Below are positions 7,695 to 14,407 of a DNA stretch of 20,266 nt, piece by piece. The notes under the pieces are model-generated. The model made no database searches and was not told the origin of the DNA. It saw only the letters and a list, made by a program, of their open reading frames with translations. A program made the translations under genes and the position numbers. This DNA is from a virus, in the IMG/VR virus record IMGVR_UViG_3300008735_000126, positions 1 to 20,266 of that record; one strand, given 5' to 3'. The stretch's first letter is position 1. The number at the start of each line of letters is the position of its first letter.

Positions 7695-8297
7695 ATGAAA
7701 AGTTTAAAACAATACATTACAGAAGCAAAAACAGATTATCCTTTTAGATTGAAGTTTGCTGTAGATATTACAGACGAACACTTAGATCGCCTAGAAGGAT
7801 GTTTGAATAGATACGGCGTTAAAAGCGTATCTAAAGCAAACAAAACAATTATGCAAAAACATCCAATGGATTTTGGTAATTTAGGAGCTGGTGAAATTTA
7901 TATTGTAGATATTGTATTAGAATATCCTACTACTCCCAACGTATTACAAAATTATATTCATAGCATGTTAGGAATTCCTGAAAGTCATATTGTTGTTCGT
8001 AGTCCAGATCATCCAGAAGAAGTTCAAAATGACAAAGACCAAAAGGAACTAGACGAAAAGGATCCAGATGCTAAACCAGAATCACTATTAGATAGTGATT
8101 ATCCAGAATCAGAAGGCGACTTACCTGCTGGACAAGAACACACAGATAAGATGCTTGCAGATGAAGATGAAAAACGCAAAGGTAGATTGTTTGATATGGT
8201 TAATTTTGCAAAAGATCCAAGTAGTGAAATTGAGCACGAGCCGGACGAATTTTTGAAAGCACCGATGGGTACTACATCACCAGTAGGAACTAATTAA
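7695..8297 (+). CDS. Unassigned virion-type protein with capsid-targeting-like N-terminus
   Basis: This 200-aa protein begins MKSLKQYITEAK, close to the short amphipathic leader at the N-terminus of T4 internal and core proteins that targets them into the prohead and is cut by the prohead protease. Residues about 16-105 form a small alpha/beta domain (FRLKFAVDITDEHLDRLE, then AGEIYIVDIVLEYPTTPNVL and LGIPESHIVVRS), with a ferredoxin-like strand-helix pattern. The rest is an acidic, low-complexity tail rich in Asp, Glu, Pro and Lys. No enzyme motif is seen. Similar proteins are, as I recall, found in marine T4-like phages as hypothetical or structural proteins. It lies between gp16 and gp17 and ends one base before the next start. 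Confidence 0.6.
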   Translation: MKSLKQYITEAKTDYPFRLKFAVDITDEHLDRLEGCLNRYGVKSVSKANKTIMQKHPMDFGNLGAGEIYIVDIVLEYPTTPNVLQNYIHSMLGIPESHIVVRSPDHPEEVQNDKDQKELDEKDPDAKPESLLDSDYPESEGDLPAGQEHTDKMLADEDEKRKGRLFDMVNFAKDPSSEIEHEPDEFLKAPMGTTSPVGTN

Positions 8298-8298
8298 A

Positions 8299-9195
8299 AT
8301 GGAAACAAAATATAACCTAAATATTACAACATCTGGAGAGAACGGTGATAACGCAACAACATCAATTTCTACTACAGATGCAAACAAACTAGCAGAGTTG
8401 CTAAATTTAGCAGGCATGAGCCAATCTCATCCTGTAGCATTAAATGTAAGTCCTGAAGAAGAGTATGATGCTCCATGCCCAGACTGTGGTGATTCACCAT
8501 GTGGTTGCGGTATGACAGAAGGCGAAAGTTGGGATAATGAGCCAGAAGCAACAGTTCATTCACCAGAAGAAGTTTTTAAAGTAGGTGACGACTTGCATAG
8601 GGTAAAGAAAAGTTATCCTCCAGTAGCAGGCGGTGACAATCCAATGGCATTGGAATCTGCAGAAAATAAATTACGCAATGCGTATGACGAGTTTATTGCT
8701 GAAAGTGAAGAAGAAGCTGAGGAAGTTGAAGAGGCAATTAGAGTCAAATACCGCACAAAGAAAGAAGTTCCTCACCGTGCTAGAAAACCTTTAGAAAAAG
8801 AAGAGGTAGAAGAAGAAGTAGAAGAAGTTCATGAAACACCCGCTGGATGGGCCAAAAGTAAAGAAATAGATAACATGGAGTTTCCTACTAAAGGTGTAAA
8901 ACCGGGTTGGAAAGAAGATGCAATCAAAGCCGCAATAAAAGTAGTACACGATATGGCAGGCGATTACGATGGTGCGTGGGCTGCAATTAAAGATGCTTAT
9001 GGTGAAGATGTTTTAAATGATGATGCTGTACAAGATGCATTATATAAAGCAAATGTAGAAGAAGATGTTAATCGTATTAGACAACTAGCAGGTTTGGATG
9101 AAGCCGCAGGAAAACGGAAAAAGCCTGAAGAGGCAAAAAAAGCACCAGAAAAGAAAGACGACGGTAAAGGAAAAACCTGGGGTGTAGTAGCCTAA
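8299..9195 (+). CDS. Acidic low-complexity protein with a Cys cluster, probably virion or prohead-core associated
   Basis: This 298-aa protein is not recognised as a named family. An N-terminal part with TTDANKLAELLNLAGMS is followed by a cysteine cluster CPDCGDSPCGCG (Cys60, 63, 68, 70), which could bind zinc. Residues 135-180 are Glu/Val-rich and probably a long acidic helix (ESEEEAEEVEEAI and KEEVEEEVEEVHE). A folded segment around 200-250 (GWKEDAIKAAIKVVHDMAG, YDGAWAAIKDAYGEDVL) and EEDVNRIRQLAGLDEA (254-269) follow. The basic tail is Lys/Pro-rich. The composition resembles prohead core or internal proteins of T4-like phages. It starts one base after the previous stop, so translation is probably coupled. 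Confidence 0.55.
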   Translation: METKYNLNITTSGENGDNATTSISTTDANKLAELLNLAGMSQSHPVALNVSPEEEYDAPCPDCGDSPCGCGMTEGESWDNEPEATVHSPEEVFKVGDDLHRVKKSYPPVAGGDNPMALESAENKLRNAYDEFIAESEEEAEEVEEAIRVKYRTKKEVPHRARKPLEKEEVEEEVEEVHETPAGWAKSKEIDNMEFPTKGVKPGWKEDAIKAAIKVVHDMAGDYDGAWAAIKDAYGEDVLNDDAVQDALYKANVEEDVNRIRQLAGLDEAAGKRKKPEEAKKAPEKKDDGKGKTWGVVA

Positions 9196-9348
9196 GTGCG
9201 TATTTCCGAACTACTTCTCGAAAAAGCACCTCCAGGTAGAGAGAAGCAAGTTAAGAAGTTAAAGAAAAAGATGTGCGGCGGGGATGACGATTGTCCCGCC
9301 GCATACGCCATTGCTTGGTCACAGCATAACAAAAAGAAAAAGAAATAA
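9196..9348 (+). CDS. Small basic 50-aa protein before gp17
   Basis: A GTG directly after the TAA of the preceding gene opens a 50-codon frame ending in TAA at 9346-9348. The product begins MRISELLLEKAPPGREKQVK and ends IAWSQHNKKKKK. The pieces 'APPGREKQVKKLKKK' and 'PAAYAIAWSQHN' match a short domain I recall in phage proteins (PPG.EK.VK.LKK...PAAIAWA..N). The N-terminal amphipathic ISELLLEK resembles the leader of neighbouring virion-type proteins. The net charge is strongly positive, which suggests DNA or prohead contact. The middle of the gene forms a GC-rich hairpin at 9274-9303. The zero-gap stop/start junction supports translation by re-initiation. Function is unknown. Confidence 0.65.
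   Translation: MRISELLLEKAPPGREKQVKKLKKKMCGGDDDCPAAYAIAWSQHNKKKKK
9274..9303 (+). repeat. GC-rich inverted repeat inside the 50-aa gene
   Basis: TGCGGCGGG (9274-9282) is a perfect reverse complement of CCCGCCGCA (9295-9303), with a 12-base loop. This is an unusually strong stem for the surrounding AT-rich DNA and lies about 75 bases before the large terminase start. It is within codons for CGGDDDCPAA, so it may merely reflect coding choice. No T-run follows it. Confidence 0.55.
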
Positions 9349-9358
9349 CCCCCTTAAA

Positions 9359-9375
9359 AACTGTTAAATACAGTT
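9359..9375 (+). promoter_or_regulatory. Inverted repeat with late-promoter-like core abutting the gp17 start
   Basis: AACTGT and ACAGTT (9359-9364 and 9370-9375) flank TAAAT, and the next three bases are the gp17 ATG. GTTAAATA (9363-9370) matches six of the eight late-box positions. No Shine-Dalgarno is visible. If the box works as a T4 late promoter, transcription would begin close to the start codon and the message would be leaderless or nearly so. Alternatively the small hairpin hides the start in longer transcripts. Confidence 0.35.
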
Positions 9376-10959
9376 ATGTCCAATAAATCACTTGACGGCA
9401 ATTTAGTCAAAAAAGCACACACTAGAGAATCATACACAGATGAACAGTTATTGGAACTGGCAAAATGTGCTGATCCTGACACCGGCCCTGCTTATTTTTT
9501 AGAGAACTATTTTTGGATACAACATCCACGCAGAGGTAGAATAAAATACCATGCGTATGAATATCAAACACGTTTGTTGGACAGTTATCACAAACATAGA
9601 TTTAGTGTTAATCTAATGCCTAGGCAAACTGGTAAAACTACCACCGCGGCAGGATATTTGTTATGGCATGCTATGTTTATTCCAGATAGCACAATACTTG
9701 TTGCGGCGCACAAGTATGCTGGCTCACAAGAGATTATGCAACGCATACGATATTCATATGAAGACGTTCCTGATTTTATTCGTCCGGGTGTTTATTCATA
9801 TAATAAAGGTAGTATAGACTTTGATAACAGTAGTAGAATTGTTAGCACAACTACTACAGAAAACACAGGACGTGGTTTGTCCATCTCACTACTATACTTA
9901 GACGAGTTTGCGTTTGTAAAGCCTAGCATTGCGAAAGAATTCTGGACGTCCATATCTCCAACACTAGCAACAGGCGGTGGTGCTATTATTACCTCAACGC
10001 CAAACAGTGATGAAGACCAGTTTGCTATGATTTGGAGAGACGCAAATAAAACTATTGATGATTACGGTAATGAAACAGACGTAGGACGCAATGGCTTTTT
10101 TGCGTTTAGAGCATATTGGAACGAACATCCAGAGCGTGATGAGAAGTGGCGACAGGAAGAACTAGGACGCATTGGTGCAGAACGCTTTGCTCGCGAACAT
10201 GATTGCGAGTTTGTTATTAACGACGAGACATTAATTGACTCTCGCGTATTGGCATCATTACGTCCAATACATGTATTGGAAAAACACGGTCAAGTTAAAT
10301 GGTACACCAAGCCACAAAAAGGACACAATTACTTAATAGCATTGGATCCAAGTTTAGGCACAGGTGGAGACAATGCCGCTATACAGGTATTTGAAATACC
10401 TACAATGAAACAAGTAGCAGAGTGGATGCATAATAAAACACCAGTACAAGGACAAATAAAAATATTAAGAGATATTACATATTATATTGCAGAAGAAATA
10501 GGTGCAAAGAATTTAGATACACCACAAATATGGTTTAGTATAGAAAATAATACACTAGGCGAAGCGGCATTAGTCGTTATAGATGATCTAGGTGAAGAAC
10601 AGTTTAAAGGTATATTTTTATCTGAGACTAAAAAGCACGGCAATTCGCGTAGATTTAGAAAAGGTTTTAATACTACGCATAAATCAAAGTTATTAGCATG
10701 TAGTAGATTAAAAAACCTAATTGAAACAGATAAAATTGAAATAAAAAGTAAAAATTTAATCTCTGAACTAAAAACATATATAGCAAGAGGGCAAAGTTAT
10801 GCCGCAAAAGACGGCGAAACAGATGATTTAGTATCTGCTACATTGTTGATAGTTCGAATGAGTTATGAAGTAAGGCAATGGGATACTGGATTATTTGATA
10901 GATTAAAGGATGATATTGATTCTGAACAAGATATGCCAATGCCGTTTATTGTGGTTTAA
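9376..10959 (+). CDS. 17: Terminase large subunit (T4 gp17-like)
   Basis: gp17 is the ATP-driven motor that threads concatemeric DNA into the prohead and cuts it. The 527-aa protein has the N-terminal ATPase: Walker A MPRQTGKTT (81-89, Lys87), Walker B LLYLDE (172-177, Asp176 and catalytic Glu177), and the coupling motif IITSTPN (204-210). The C-terminal RNase H-like nuclease has its acidic residues at Asp324 (ALDPSLGTGGDN), Glu390 (FSIENNTLGE) and Asp483/484 (GETDDLVSA). It is shorter than T4 gp17 (610 aa), as in marine relatives. All catalytic positions are present. No Shine-Dalgarno precedes the ATG; see the site at 9359-9375. Unusually for T4-like phages it lies well downstream of the sheath and tube genes instead of just before them. 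Confidence 0.95.
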   Translation: MSNKSLDGNLVKKAHTRESYTDEQLLELAKCADPDTGPAYFLENYFWIQHPRRGRIKYHAYEYQTRLLDSYHKHRFSVNLMPRQTGKTTTAAGYLLWHAMFIPDSTILVAAHKYAGSQEIMQRIRYSYEDVPDFIRPGVYSYNKGSIDFDNSSRIVSTTTTENTGRGLSISLLYLDEFAFVKPSIAKEFWTSISPTLATGGGAIITSTPNSDEDQFAMIWRDANKTIDDYGNETDVGRNGFFAFRAYWNEHPERDEKWRQEELGRIGAERFAREHDCEFVINDETLIDSRVLASLRPIHVLEKHGQVKWYTKPQKGHNYLIALDPSLGTGGDNAAIQVFEIPTMKQVAEWMHNKTPVQGQIKILRDITYYIAEEIGAKNLDTPQIWFSIENNTLGEAALVVIDDLGEEQFKGIFLSETKKHGNSRRFRKGFNTTHKSKLLACSRLKNLIETDKIEIKSKNLISELKTYIARGQSYAAKDGETDDLVSATLLIVRMSYEVRQWDTGLFDRLKDDIDSEQDMPMPFIVV

Positions 10960-10960
10960 G

Positions 10961-10968
10961 CATAAATA
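10961..10968 (+). promoter_or_regulatory. Late-promoter-like box just before a start codon
   Basis: CATAAATA, followed by CTAACA and then ATG at 10975, matches seven of eight late-box positions. Only six bases separate box and start codon, and no Shine-Dalgarno is visible, so any transcript from it would be leaderless or nearly so. The box overlaps the end of gp17 closely (the stop is at 10957-10959). Confidence 0.45.
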
Positions 10969-10974
10969 CTAACA

Positions 10975-12342
10975 ATGGAAAATATTGAAAAAATTGCTGA
11001 AGATCTTTTTAATAAATTAAGATCAGTTTATCCAACACTAACAATTGGTGATGCAAGTGCAATGAAAACACTTGAGCCAAGAGAAGCCCGCTTCTTTGAT
11101 TTTGTATTTGAAGACAATGGTACAGACGTTGGCACAGTTACTATTAGTTTAGTAGACGACAAATTTAAAGTTTACTATGGTAATGATTTAGTAGAAAGTT
11201 TGGGTGATAGTAAACAGCAATGGTATAATTTTTTAAAAGAAATGCGTCAATTTGCAAAACGCAGAATGTTGACGTTTGATGTAAGAGATATTAATAAGTC
11301 CAATTTGGAAAGAAAAGATTTTGAATTTTTACGCAATCAGCAAGCAGAATTTAAGGATAGTGATATGAACGAGTCAAAAATGTATGGTAGCATTAAAAGT
11401 AGTTACCAAGATTTAGGTGAGACTGCAAGAATTATTGTCAGACATAGACGCCCAGTAGATGAAGAAGTTAGAGGATCACGCAGTAGAAATATTAGCAAAA
11501 TTTTTGTTGAAACTACAAGCGGTGAAAGAACACTACTTCCATTTACTAACTTACTAGGTGCAAGAGCAGTTGCAAGGCACATTAGTGAAGGTGGCAACTT
11601 GCATGATGACATTGGCACACACATTGTTAACAATGTTAACCAATTAGGCCAATTAAAGAACTTTGTAGCATACAGCAGACGCAATAGCTTAGTAAATGAA
11701 GATACAGCAGACATTGTAGAAAGTGTACGTGATGCTTACAATGGTATTAGGAGCAGTTTAGCACGTATCTCAACAGCACGTGGATACACCTCATTTGCAG
11801 AAAGTTTTGAAGCACAAGAAGAAACACTATCCGAAGATAACTTAGATGAAATGAAAGACTTCTTTACAGTTAAGAAGTTTGATGAAAGCGTATTTGAGTC
11901 CCTACCATTAATTAATAGCATTTACAAAACTGCTATGGAAAATAAAGCAAACAAACTAAACCAAATCAGAGAGTTTATTGAAAGCGGTGATCTAGTATTA
12001 GAGAGTTCAGTTGATACAGATCAATTTGCTCGTTCAGTTCAGCACGATGATGTAAGAAGTTTAGTGAGCACTGCTCTAGAAGATATCAGCAATCGTATTG
12101 TTGACAATGACATTGTTAGAGAGTTTGCACATAAGTTTGTTGGTGCAGAACTTTCCGAATCAGAGGAAGGTGCATTAGCAGTACAACTAGCAAAGAAATA
12201 TGTAAGCGACTTGGGCCGTATTAACGAAGATGAAGAATATACTCAACGTGTAAGATATACTCACGCAGTAGAAAGCAAGTCATTTAAAGATGAAGCAGAT
12301 CTAGTAGAAGAATGGGCAGACGAAATTACACAAGGTTACTAA
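10975..12342 (+). CDS. Conserved 455-aa protein of marine T4-like phages, probably structural
   Basis: This protein is not assigned to a named function. A small alpha/beta domain fills residues 1-100 (FDFVFEDNGTDVGTVTISLVD, WYNFLKEMRQFAKR). The central segment RGSRSRNISKIFVETTSGER (166-185), followed by LLPFTNLLGARAVARHISEGG (187-207), is a pattern I associate with a virion-type protein that is widespread in cyanophage and pelagic T4-like genomes. From about residue 210 it is a long helical region with acidic stretches. No membrane segment, nuclease or ATPase motif is seen. It stands between gp17 and a basic protein among late genes, so a head or internal component is likely. Translation may start without a leader from the box at 10961-10968. 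Confidence 0.55.
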   Translation: MENIEKIAEDLFNKLRSVYPTLTIGDASAMKTLEPREARFFDFVFEDNGTDVGTVTISLVDDKFKVYYGNDLVESLGDSKQQWYNFLKEMRQFAKRRMLTFDVRDINKSNLERKDFEFLRNQQAEFKDSDMNESKMYGSIKSSYQDLGETARIIVRHRRPVDEEVRGSRSRNISKIFVETTSGERTLLPFTNLLGARAVARHISEGGNLHDDIGTHIVNNVNQLGQLKNFVAYSRRNSLVNEDTADIVESVRDAYNGIRSSLARISTARGYTSFAESFEAQEETLSEDNLDEMKDFFTVKKFDESVFESLPLINSIYKTAMENKANKLNQIREFIESGDLVLESSVDTDQFARSVQHDDVRSLVSTALEDISNRIVDNDIVREFAHKFVGAELSESEEGALAVQLAKKYVSDLGRINEDEEYTQRVRYTHAVESKSFKDEADLVEEWADEITQGY

Positions 12343-12343
12343 A

Positions 12344-13144
12344 ATGCTTTTAGAAGAACTTTTTAATGATAATGATACAAAAATGTTAGAAGTTCTTAAT
12401 AAACTCACGCCTGAAGATATAGGCGATTATGTTTTTGAATCATTCATATTAGTAGAAACAAATCCATTTCATCTTCACCCAGAAAAAAGGTCAGGAGAAG
12501 GAGAAGGAGAAGATGAGTCAGGCATCCTTGCCAATGTGCCAGGGGGCATGCCGGCGGCCACTAGTGCCGTGTTGGCTTATAGAGCTGCAAATAAAATGCG
12601 CCGAGCAGCGGGCCATGCATTGAATCAGAAAAGAGCCCAATTGGTAAACAAAACGACTCCGAGAACCAAGCGCGGGGTATTAAAAAAAGCAAAACTTAAT
12701 GCAAAAGCCATAGGATCTGAAGTTGGACAGAATGCTAAATCAAACAAGCTACGAACAAGAGGCAGTATAACTGCCGCCCAGGCCGATGCTGCGAAGCGAG
12801 CCCAAGCCAACGTTGATGATAACGTTAAAGACTGGAACAAGAAATATCCTGACAATAAATTCGATCCTGAAAAGGTCAAACCAGCAAAAAAGAAAGCAGC
12901 CAATATCGCATCAAAAATAGCCGCAAGGCACGCGGCCGCAACATTACTTGGTGGCGGATTTCTCTCCTGGGCAACTAACGCGGCTGCATTAGGTTGGGAT
13001 GTTTGGGATATCTATAATTGGTATCAAGATAAAAACAACTCAGGCAGTGACTCCACTAGTACAAAAAGTAAAAGAAAATCCGAAGTAGAAAAAGCCAAAG
13101 AACTCCTTGCGAATCCGAATGATGCCCTGGGACTATCAGGTTAA
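12344..13144 (+). CDS. Basic protein with hydrophobic C-terminal segment, function unknown
   Basis: This 266-aa protein starts one base after the previous stop. The N-terminus MLLEELFND is an acidic amphipathic helix, and EKRSGEGEGEDESG (48-61) is a Gly/Glu linker. Residues 80-200 are strongly Lys/Arg/Ala/Asn-rich, helical and low in complexity. A hydrophobic stretch with LLGGGFLSWATNAAALGWDVWDIYNW (around 201-227) could contact a membrane, and the Ser/Lys tail follows. This composition, basic with Ala-rich helices and one hydrophobic patch, would suit an internal or ejected virion protein that binds DNA and later meets the cell envelope. That is inference; I do not recognise the family. It ends the late gene block before the gp32 promoter. 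Confidence 0.5.
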   Translation: MLLEELFNDNDTKMLEVLNKLTPEDIGDYVFESFILVETNPFHLHPEKRSGEGEGEDESGILANVPGGMPAATSAVLAYRAANKMRRAAGHALNQKRAQLVNKTTPRTKRGVLKKAKLNAKAIGSEVGQNAKSNKLRTRGSITAAQADAAKRAQANVDDNVKDWNKKYPDNKFDPEKVKPAKKKAANIASKIAARHAAATLLGGGFLSWATNAAALGWDVWDIYNWYQDKNNSGSDSTSTKSKRKSEVEKAKELLANPNDALGLSG

Positions 13145-13166
13145 CCATAAAATCCCTCTTTTTTAC

Positions 13167-13207
13167 TTGACAAACTAAATACTTTATCATATACTATATA
13201 GTATGTG
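13167..13207 (+). promoter_or_regulatory. Sigma70-type promoter of gp32 with overlapping palindrome
   Basis: TTGACA (13167-13172) and TATACT (13190-13195) are separated by exactly 17 bases, close to the bacterial housekeeping consensus. The -10 lies within a 14-base perfect palindrome, ATACTATATAGTAT (13191-13204), which becomes a 20-base near-palindrome when the flanks (13188-13207) are included. It therefore spans the -10 and predicted start of transcription. A late-like CTAAATA (13175-13181) falls in the spacer. The position suits an early or middle promoter with an operator. Transcription would start near 13202, about 48 bases before the gp32 ATG. Confidence 0.75.
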
Positions 13208-13249
13208 TTTTAGGCACAAATTTAGGCAAACAACAAGAGGCAAATTATT

Positions 13250-14194
13250 ATGGCATCATTAGCAGATATACGAGCTAAGCTACAGGCTCAAGAAAACAAA
13301 GGTAGCGGTTCTTCATTTATTGGCGACAACGCCATTTATCCTTTCTGGAATATTCCAGAACAATCCACAGCAGTACTAAGGTTTTTACCCGACGGTAATG
13401 AAAGTAATCCGTTTTTCTGGGTAGAAAGACTTATGATTAGACTTCCATTTAGCGGAATTAAAGGCGATAGTGATTCTAAGAATACTTTCGTACAGGTTCC
13501 GTGTATGGAAATGTGGAACGAAACTTGTCCAGTTTTGACCGAGGTTCGCACTTGGTTTAAGGACCCAGCACTAGAAGATATGGGTCGTAAGTACTGGAAA
13601 AAGCGTTCTTACATTTTCCAAGGATTTGTATTGGATAGTCCACTTGCTGAGGATACTGTTCCGGAAAATCCAATTCGTCGTTTTATTATTGGACCACAAA
13701 TTTTCCAATTACTTAAAGCGGCATTGATGGATCCTGAACTGGAGGAACTTCCAACTGATTATACAAATGGATTGGACTTCCGTTTGACAAAAACAACTAA
13801 AGGTGGATATGCTGATTATTCAACATCTACTTGGGCAAGACGCGAACGTGCTCTTGACAAAGAAGAAATGGATGCAATCTCACAATATGGCTTGTTTGAT
13901 CTTAGCAGTTTCCTTCCTAACAAACCGGATGAAACGGCGGTCAATGTTATTAAAGATATGTTTGAAGCATCTGTAGACGGAAAGCAGTATGATCCAGATC
14001 TTTATGGACAATATTTCCGTCCAGCAGGTATGTACAAACCAGAAACAACTTCCAACGATTCAAAAGCAACCACTACCGCTTCTGAACCTAAGGAAGAAAA
14101 ACAAGAATCGGTAGTCTCCGAAACTCCGCAGAGTAGTGGTGGTTCCAAAGCAGAGGATATTTTAGCAACTATCCGTGCTAGACAGGGCCAGTAA
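13250..14194 (+). CDS. 32: Single-stranded DNA-binding protein (T4 gp32-like)
   Basis: gp32 coats single-stranded DNA in replication, recombination and repair and works with UvsX and UvsY. The 314-aa protein begins with a short basic cooperativity-type leader (MASLADIRAKLQAQ), then the OB-type core with FWNIPEQSTAVLRFLPDGNE, WVERLMIRLPF, VPCMEMWNETCPVLTEVRTWF, and a YIFQGFV strand. The C-terminus from about 255 is Ser/Thr/Glu/Lys-rich and acidic, ending KAEDILATIRARQGQ, the expected protein-interaction tail. T4 gp32 binds zinc through His and three Cys, one pair as Cys-x2-Cys. Here only Cys85 and Cys93 fall in that area and the second is followed by PVL, so the T4 zinc site appears lost. The ribosome site AAGAGG lies about nine bases upstream of the start. 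Confidence 0.9.
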   Translation: MASLADIRAKLQAQENKGSGSSFIGDNAIYPFWNIPEQSTAVLRFLPDGNESNPFFWVERLMIRLPFSGIKGDSDSKNTFVQVPCMEMWNETCPVLTEVRTWFKDPALEDMGRKYWKKRSYIFQGFVLDSPLAEDTVPENPIRRFIIGPQIFQLLKAALMDPELEELPTDYTNGLDFRLTKTTKGGYADYSTSTWARRERALDKEEMDAISQYGLFDLSSFLPNKPDETAVNVIKDMFEASVDGKQYDPDLYGQYFRPAGMYKPETTSNDSKATTTASEPKEEKQESVVSETPQSSGGSKAEDILATIRARQGQ

Positions 14195-14206
14195 TATAAA
14201 GTAATA

Positions 14207-14240
14207 GGGGCGGGTTAACGCTCGCCCCGTCTTTATTCTA
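14207..14240 (+). terminator. Intrinsic-type terminator after gp32
   Basis: GGGGCGGG (14207-14214) pairs with CTCGCCCC (14221-14228), with one G-T pair and a six-base loop TTAACG, and is followed by GTCTTTATTCTA. The stem is GC-rich and a T-rich tract follows after the G, starting 13 bases after the gp32 stop. It could end most gp32 transcripts and set a higher gp32 to uvsX ratio. The T-run is imperfect, so read-through is likely. Confidence 0.65.
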
Positions 14241-14290
14241 TTAGAGGAAAATTATAAGGATGGAAACATACTAATGAAACAAAAGAAAAG

Positions 14291-14407
14291 ATGCGAGGCC
14301 CAAGGGGACCCATGCCTGAATGGCGTAAAGAAATACAAAGAAAAAATGCATCAAAAGGTTGGGAGACACGTAGAAAAAGATATGGCGAAAACGGGAGGAA
14401 GAAATGA
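14291..14407 (+). CDS. Tiny NUMOD3-like protein coupled to uvsX, possibly with a lost start
   Basis: A 38-codon frame from ATG 14291 ends in a TGA that shares ATGA with the uvsX start (14404-14407). It reads MRGPRGPMPEWRKEIQRK and then NASKGWETRR. The frame stays open upstream to the stop at 14255-14257 and there encodes KHTNETKEK, joining to give a HTNETKEKMRGPRGP pattern that resembles the NUMOD3 DNA-binding repeat of phage homing endonucleases. No ATG, GTG or TTG exists in that upstream part. An ATG at 14260 behind AAGG is one frame off and stops after four codons. So either the short form is used or a one-base change has broken a longer gene. Confidence 0.5.
   Translation: MRGPRGPMPEWRKEIQRKNASKGWETRRKRYGENGRKK

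Noticed and set aside
12625-12903. Minus-strand ORF of 92 aa
   Set aside because: Antisense of the basic Ala/Lys-rich gene; its hydrophobic composition is the expected mirror of Lys/Ala/Asn codons.
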